The notes beneath the pieces were generated by a model. The model had not been told where the DNA came from. It made no database searches and worked only from the letters and a program-made list of their open reading frames with translations. Positions 48,501-57,500 of a stretch of DNA of 64,000 nucleotides are shown here, one piece after another. Within the stretch, counting starts at the first letter, position 1. Each line of letters opens with the position of its first letter. The position numbers were made by a program, and so were the translations under genes. Source of the DNA: Hippopus hippopus (lineage: Eukaryota > Mollusca > Bivalvia > Cardiida > Cardiidae); NCBI GenBank assembly GCA_946811185.2, contig OX328109.1, positions 41,772,129 through 41,836,128 of the forward strand. Direction: 5' to 3'.

Positions 48501-51500
48501 CTGCATTTCTTGCTTTTTATTAAACATAAAAATTAAGAACTGTTGACGCGCATACACCTTAGCAACAATAACATCATTTTTCCGCAAAACGGCGTAGTAG
48601 TACAAATTCCGGCATTTACTGTGGTTGGTTTCTCAAGCTTCACATGCTCATGACTGAAAACTGATCAGAACCTGGATCCAAAAAGCGATAATACACTAAT
48701 GTATTATCAAAAATAAGTCATGGGTTTAATGCACTGCCAGGGGAGGTTTTATATGACAAAATGTTACATTTTGGTATGTCAAAGTTCCAGACACTGGCAG
48801 AAAGTATATACATGTACTTAGTAAGAAGATAATTTATTATATAGTGGATGTCAGTCTTGTTATGTAAACTTATTTCAAGAAACAGAATGAAAACAAATCG
48901 GGATGTTTACAATTCAAAGTTTTGACAAAAATATGAATATCTCCCTTTAATCACTTACCACACAATCTTAAGTTTTAACAAAGGGGAAAAAGCCTTTTGA
49001 AAACATTGTGGGAAAAGTAGAAAATGCTGGTAACCAGCATTTTCTCCTTTGCCCACAATATTTTCAAAATGACTCTTCCTCAGGGTCTTTAAAACATGGG
49101 ATTATCTGGTATAGAGTTAAGCAACCAAATTCTGTAAGTGACAACTATTTTGACTATATACTTCTTAAATGAACTTAACTGCACTTGTAATACAATACCA
49201 CCTGCTGTAAGAGACCACTTTTCTTACTGTATTTCTCCTAATACAAGCGCCCTCCATAATAGTAGCTCCCCACCCAGGAAACTCTTAAATCATGATAACC
49301 TAATGTACATTAGTTGAATAAAATGACAATATTTGAAGAATTTGATGAATATTTCCCCTAATTTGATATTTCCTCTTAACAATCCCTAAAACACAAAGAA
49401 ATACAAAATTGGACAGACTTTTTGCTTTGCAAATTGGGTACAATATAAAGGCCCCCATCTATGTTTTACATTGCTCCAGGGAGCTTTTATTAGGAGAAAT
49501 ACGGTAATTCCTTTACTTTCTTTAACTCTTTACCAAACGACAAACTTGTAGACTGGGCCAAATTGAAAGCATTTGCAGACAACAATTGCAATGTGGCTTA
49601 ATTGGTGCAATTTTTCTTTGATAGGGTAGAAAACATTGTGAGAAAAGGAGAAAATGCTGGTTACCAGCATTTTCTCCTTTTCTCACAATGTTTACAAAAG
49701 GCCAACTTCTCAGCGTCATTAAACTCAGGTTTGTGTGGTAAACAAAATTTGCGAAACATTTGTCTAAATTGAAAGCACTTGCAGATGGCAACTTTAAGCT
49801 GGTTCAAATGTTCCGACTTGTCTTTAATAAGGCAGAAGCACTGTGGGAAAAAGAAGGAAATGCTGCTAAGCTGCTTACCAACAATTTCTCCTTTTCCCTC
49901 AATATTTTTAAAGGCCTTATTCCTCATAGGCATTAAAACTTGGGATTGTTTGGTAATAAAACTTGAAACTGTTTTGTAAAGGGCTATTAGAGGTTCAATG
50001 TACTTACATATCTAGACATTCCCTGTAATCCCCAGGTGGTGGATGATTCAAATATAGATGTAACGTGATGTGATCTTTTACCTTTAACATCCCTTGCTCT
50101 TCACTCTCCTCAAATATGGACAACACTTTGGCATCCTCAAAGTAACTTTTAATTTCTTTGTGAAAATACCTATTTTAGACAAAAAAATAACTTTTGATTT
50201 TTTTGTGAAAATGCCTTCTGGATGAAAAATTAACTTTTGATTTCTCTGTGTAAAAATACTTGTTTTCAAAAAAAATAGTAAGTCTCAATTTTTTTGTGAA
50301 AATACCTGTTTGAAAGAAAAAGTAACTGTTGATTTCTTTGTAAAAATACTTGTCTTGAAAAAAATAGTAACTCTCAAATTCTTTGTGAAAATACCTTTCT
50401 GAAACAAAGAGTACCTCTTTATTTCTTTGTTATAATATCTGTGTGAAACAAAAAGGAAATTTTGATTTCTTTGTTAAAAAAAAAAAAAAACTGTTTGAAA
50501 CAAAAAGTGGATATTTATTTCTTTGTGAAAATACCTGTTTAAAACAAAACACATTCCTCAATTTTGTTGTGATAATACCTGTTTAAAAAAATAGCTACTC
50601 TTTATTTTGTTGTGAAAATACCTGTTATAAAAAAAATAGTAACCCTTAATTTTTTTTTGAAAAGAATCAAGTTGAAACAACTGTAATTGAAAATACAGTA
50701 TAGCCTCTATAAAAAAGCGACCCATTCAACCCTTTACCACACAATCTCCACTTTTAACCACCCTGAGGAAGCAGGCCTTTGAAAACCTTGTGGGAAAAGA
50801 AGAAAATGCCGGTAACCAGCATTTTCTTCTTTTTCCAAAATGTTTTCTACCTCTTAGAAAACAAATTTCATGTGTTGAGCAACATTTGATATGTCATCTG
50901 CAACGCTTTCTATTTGGACCATGCTACAATTTTGTCTTGTGGTAAAGTGTTAAGCATGCATAATACTGAATTCCAAGGATGCCAAAGGTAAGGGGTTGAC
51001 CAATAATTAGAACACTACAAGCTTGAAAACAGCGAAAATATAAAAAAAAAAAAAGATATTTGAACTTACTTTAATAATGCCCGTCTTGCAGTGGCTAGAG
51101 CATAACTATCTATCAGGGAACGCCCATCTGTGGTGATATTTTCACAGGATAGTAGAGTATTACCTGTGCCAAACGCGACAACTTCACCTCTATCATTCAC
51201 TGAAATTATTTGCATACATTGTATTATTATATATCAAAATGTTGTGGTTGATTAGTGATCAATTTGAACTCTTTACAAGAGGAAAAAATTTTGGACGTAT
51301 CCAAATCCAATGCATCAATTTTGCTGATGACAAATTAAACGTGGCTCACATTGTATGATTTGTCTTTGAAAGAGAAGAAAATGGTTTAGTTTGTATTGGA
51401 GTTTAACGCCATTTTAACAGTTTAGGTCATATCATGGCGGTAAGTGACGCACCAATGTGTTTCCTGGCTTTCTCACACCAGTACTGACACAACTTTCTTT

Positions 51501-54500
51501 CCAAAGCCACTGACTACTTTTCTCACATGCATCAGAGGTGAGAGGCCAAACTTCGCCTGAAAGAAAGTTCACCGCAACTGGGCATCGAATGCGCAACCTC
51601 CAGGTCACGGGCTGAGAGAAGAAAAAAAAAGAAAAATGAAAAATACAGGTTAACATTTTGGTCAGCCTATCCGAAGTTGTGTTACTATCAAATGTTGAAA
51701 AATTCTTGAAAAGACAATTTTAAGAACCCTGGCAAAGAAGGCTTTTGAAAACATTGTGGGAAATGGAGAAAATGCTGGTAACTTTTCAAAAGTCTTCAAC
51801 CCAGAGTTGTTAAAAGTCAAGATTGTTTAGTAAAGAGTTAACAGATGCAGACACTAGTATAACCCTTTCACAAATTTTAGACCTGTCCAAAATCAAAACA
51901 CAGGACCGTTTGACAAAAAGGGTTACATTACCAGATCTTTTGATGATAAAAGCTGCAAAAACAATTCCAGGAATGGTATCAAATATCTTCACTACAGTAA
52001 CCTTTTTACAAATTTTAGACCTGTCCAAAATTAAAACACAGAACAATCTGACAAAAGGGTTATGTAACCTGATCTGTTGATGATAAAAGCTGTAAAACTG
52101 ATTCCAGGAAAGTTATTAGATACCTTCATTAGTGTAACCTCTTTACAAATGTTAGATCTTTCCAAAATTAAAACACAGGACTGTTTGACAAAATAGTTAG
52201 TTTTGTTACCTGATCTTTTGATTATAAAAGCTGCAAAACTGTGTTTTGCCTCTCGAATGTGTGGAAGGTTGACGCATTTCTGTATTAGCTGTTCTAACAC
52301 TTTGTAACATTCTTTGGCAAAAATATTCTCCATTGAATCTTTAGTCGCCAACTCATGCAACTGCAAATTAAGAGCACCATTAACTTACAACTAAATAACA
52401 TATCTTAAGAGTCGTCTAAAGTCATGATATATCAAATTTTGCAGCCTTTTTGTTTTTCATATAAGTCACATGATAGTTTATGGAATCGAGGCTATCATAT
52501 GATATGTTGCTATAGTTATCGTCTGCAATCACAGAAAAATGTGGTTTAAATATGTAAATCAGCAAATTTTACAAGCACATAAAAAGTGAATTCACTAGCA
52601 AAAAAAAGCTTTCCCACAGAAACAGGTTTTGCTGTTAATGGCTGTCACATGACCTTGTCAGCAATAGAGATTTCAGGTCAGTCTATTAGTAAACTACTTG
52701 TTTATTCTTGCTCCCTGTAAATATACCTGCATGGCTGCCCTGTCATGCTCACTGAAATAACTTTGTGAATATTTAAAAAAATCTATATACATGTAACATG
52801 TATACTTAATGGACACTGATTAACCCTTTATCACACTACAAACTTTTAGACTTGTCCAAAATCAAAGCATTTGCAGAAAATAAATCAAAGTTGGCTCAAA
52901 TGGTGAAACATGTCTTCAGTTAAGTAGAAAAGCATTTTCCAACAATTTTTCCAAAGTAGGGGTAACTTCATTTTTCTCCCTAAATTCAAATAGACAAACA
53001 CTGTGGCTTAATTTCATGGGCTAAAGTGCTGACACTTACAACCATGAAAGTCTGTAACAAATGCATAGGTCAAATACAAATCACACCTGGCGGGATTCGA
53101 ACCCATGCAGAAAAGATTCTTATTTTTTGGGATTTAAAAGACTAACGCCTTAACCACTGAGCTAAAGAGAATTCTTCCCAACGCAGTTTTAAGTATTGAT
53201 TTTATACAGGACAAAGCTATGAAGTAAGGATGGAATGATCTCCCATACCACAGCCCCTCTTAAATTTCATCATTTTGATGACAGAAAACCATATCAGGCA
53301 GTAGTTCTTTTTTTTTTTTTTTTTATTTTTTAGACAACAAATGGTTCAATGGCCAATCCAGGATGAGGCATCATCTTACGAACATGAAAGTCTGCAACAG
53401 ATGCATAGCTCAAATACAAACTGCACCTGGCGGGATTTGAACCTGTGCGGAAAAGATCCTCATTTTTCAGGATTTAAAAGACCAACACCATAACCACTTA
53501 GCTAAAGAGAATTCTGTCCAATGCAGTTGTTAGGTATTGATTTTATATGGATGAAGCTATGCAGTAAGAAACGAGTGATATTCCGTGACACTGACCATTC
53601 ACATTCACTCCCTTGAGCACCAATTGATGTTTCCATCATCCAAACTGATTAAGATTTAGGATTTATTACACAATCAATATAAATTATAAATGGACTCTAA
53701 CTCTTTACCAAATGAGAAACTTTTGGACTGGACCAAATTCAAAGCATTTGCAGACAGCAAAGTAGATGTAGCTGAAATGATCATTTCTGTCTTTGCTAGG
53801 GTAGAAAACAATGTGAGAAAAGGAGAAAATGCTGGTTACCAGCATTTTTTTCTTTTCCCACAATGTTTCCAAAAATCATCGTCATCAGGGTCGTCAAAAC
53901 TCAGGATTGTGTGATAAAAGGTTAACATTTTACCTAATGACAAAAGTTTAGACTTGTCAAACTGGAAGATCTGACCAGACAACATTATAATATGTGGCAA
54001 CAAAATGCATAGGATTTTTCTTTGAAATGGTAGATAAAATTTTGGAAAAAAGGAGAAGATCCTGGTTACCATATTTTCAACAGCCTTTTTCTTTTTGGTC
54101 ATACAAACACTGGTCTGTCTTGTACAGGTATATAACTACCAATACTTACTGCATGTTCCATTTGAAGAACTTCTACTGCTGATTTGACAGCTGCTTGCCT
54201 GGCATGCTTTTTAGTTTTACCTGTTGCCTCGGCAACCTGCCTACCACTGAACTTGATCCTTGCAATAAACCTGCAAGTAGTATTATCAATAAGCTCCTTC
54301 CCTACACCGTATTTGCAACTTATTTTGTTAAATTTGCTAATGAAGTGCTAGCAGTTGTAAACAGATAGGGTTGTTTGGTAAAAAGTTAAGCAATGAAGAG
54401 ATGGAGACAGAAAATGTAAAACAGGTGAAATTAATGAAATAGGCAAAACATGTCTTACTAAACATGTTGATTTCAGAATTTCTACCATCAACCACCAAAA

Positions 54501-57500
54501 AAGCCAATCCAACTCACCCAAACGGTCCCGGGTCATCAAGTACTTCTATTTGTCCATTTTTCTTCATAACTTTAAAGTAATCATTGAAGATTTTTGTCAT
54601 GTCTTTCTGTTGAGGTTTGGGCTCATACTCTCCCTCTGGTTTCAAAAACTGCATGTAAATGTTAGTAAGAGAAAATAAATAGGAGCCATGTTCTGGCAGA
54701 AGGGGGCTAAATGCATCTCTGTGATGCATGATACCAAGTAAGTCATTGCATGATTATGGATCCATAAAATCAATTTTGTCTGACGACCGGCTGAATCATT
54801 AGGTATATTGGTCCTTTGACATGCAGAAAATTGACCAATAGCGTAAAGTTTCACCCCAAGTCAGTGGACTGCAAAGGCTGACCTGGGGCGATACATTTTG
54901 CAGATGCATTAAGCCCTATTTTCACAGAGCATGGGTCATATATAAATGAAAACAGATGGAAAATACCATAATAAAGTATTTTGATTCCATTCAGTCTCTC
55001 AGCACTTGCAAAAAATCATAAAAGCTGGGGTCTGTCATAAAGGGGCTGAACACATTTGGCTTGCAACACGCAAAAAGGGGCATTCGGACATTAGCGTAAA
55101 GTGTCGTCTCGGATCAGGCTAATCCGAGACGGCACTTTCCGTTTTTATGTAATTTTCTGTTTTGCGCAAGTCTACTGTATCACAAAATCTAGTGTTGTCG
55201 TAAAGTGCCATCTCGGATTAGCCTGCGCGGACTGCAAATGCCAGAATGCCCCTTTTCGTGTGTTGCAAGCCATTTGCAAATAGTATCAGCTCAGGTCAGT
55301 CTGTGCGGACACAGGTGCAGGCTGACCTGCATGAAAACCTTTTGCTACTGTTTCATTTTTGGCGTGTCACAGGACCAGTTTACCTCATAATTCAGAAATG
55401 GATTTATTGATCCTTAATTATATGATGACTTACTTGTTAAAATACATCACTTAGATGCACTAACATCCCTTTTGCCAGAGTGCCACCAATATGTATTGTA
55501 GCACGACAAGTGTAAACAAGAGGGCCATTTGCCCTAAAGCCCTCACCTGAGTAAAGTCATCTAGGATTGACAATGATAAAGACATCCTGATTGTAATAAT
55601 GTAAAACACATGAGTGTTAGTGACCTCCTTTTTGACAGACTTGACCTATTTTTGAACTTGTCAGAGATTATCATCTCGACAAACATTCTGAAAATATTTC
55701 ATGAGTATCAGCCTTAAAATGTGGCCTCTAGAGTGCACACAAGGTTTTTCTAATATGCGTCTCTGTGACCTATTATTTGACCTGATGTGACCAAATTTTG
55801 AATTTGTCTGATATGTCATCAAAACATTCTGACAAATTCATGACTGAGTATTGGGCTGAAAATGTGGCCTCTAGTAAGCATACAAGATTTTTCAAAGATT
55901 TGTCCCAATGACCAGACATGACCCAATTTTTGAAGTTGTATTAGACTTTATCAAGACAAATTCTGACTAAGTTTCATGAGTATTGGGCTGAAAATATGGC
56001 CTCTAGAGTGCACACAAGGCTTTCCTAAGATTTGTCCCAGTGACCTACTTTTTGACAAGACATGATCAAATTTTCAACTTGTACTAGAAGTCATAAAGAC
56101 AATTTTTTTTCTGACAAAAGTTCATGAGTACCAGATTGAAAATATGGCCTCTACTCTTATTCAACTCACCTTGTTCTCTTTTTTTCTGTTATATACTTCT
56201 TCTGGTTGATTTGGATTTGACTCTGAAATAAAATTTTGTATATGAATATTTGACAAAAATCTCACATATCTAATAATCAATTATAGTATTAATATTTTTC
56301 AATACGCTTATAATGTCATAAATTTAGAAACTGACTTTTCATGCACTATCAACTTTTTTTGGTCACCAGCATTTTCTCCCTTTTTGCCCTATCGAGATAC
56401 TCAAAACAGATTGTTAACTCTTTACCACACAACAAAATTTCAGACCGATTCAAATTGTAAGCATTTGCAGATGACAATATAAATGTGACTGACAAAACCG
56501 AAACTTGTTTTGAAAAAGGTAGAAAACATTGTGGGAAATGGAGAAAATGCTGGTTACCAGCATTTTCTCCTTTTCCCACAATGTTTTCAAAAGGCTTCTT
56601 TCTCAGGGTTGTTAAAAGTCGGGATTGTGTGGTAAAGGGTTAAACCTTCAGGATGTTTGGTGAAGAGTTAAATAATTAAGCAATGCTCTGTGAAAAGGGG
56701 GCTTAATGTATGTGCAAAAACTATTGACCCAGGTCAGCCTGTGCAGTCTGCCCTGAGCCAAAATGTTTTGCTAATGGTCAGTTTTGTGCATATTCAAGGA
56801 CCAGTTTACCTCATGATTCTGGCTCAATTGTATTTTCCTTTTTTAACTTATCTATATTGTAAGCATATGCAGGCAACAAATCAAATGAGGCTAAAATCAA
56901 TGTTTTTGTGTAAGAGAAGAAAACATTATGGAAAAGGGAAGAAAATTCCTTTTTTTGCTCTTACCTCTTACCATATGACTCAAAAAATATACAGCTTTTA
57001 TTCCCTTACCATATGATCATGCTTTTTTATCTTTGCTTGTATGGCATTTAACACAGTTTTCAACATTATTTCAGTTAGATTGCAGCAGCAAGTGCACCTA
57101 TTCATGCTTTTCTACAGTATCTTTTACCAGTGCTTTGAACAATATTCCTCCCAAGCCACTGGCTCCTTTCCCAGTAAACCATCATTGAAACAATGAACAG
57201 ACAATTACCATCAATCCTGAGGAAGAAATGACCAAGCTGGAAATTCCAATCAGTAACTCTCTAGTTTCAAGACCATATGTTACCAACTGTGCTACCAGGC
57301 TTGACAAACATATATGCTCCATGAAAAGGAGGCTTACTGCAATTGCAAAAGATATCGACCCATGTCAGCCTGCCCAGGCGGACCTGGGCCGAAACTCTTT
57401 GCTATCGGACAGTTTTCTGTTGCTCAAAGGACCATTCTACTTCCAGATCCAGACAAGATGGATTTCATGGATCTATAATTATGTGATAAATTGCTTGATA

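Noticed and set aside
51810..52366. Long minus-strand frames repeating AAFIIKRSG and [12 protein letters not shown]
   Set aside because: Only the part from 52,210 to 52,360 is coding. The rest is the intronic tandem copy of the exon 6 edge with MITE arm sequence.
53028..53235. Functional tRNA gene on the minus strand
   Set aside because: A and B boxes are present, but the acceptor stem does not close and the variable arm is too long. A tandem diverged copy shows it is a SINE-like repeat.
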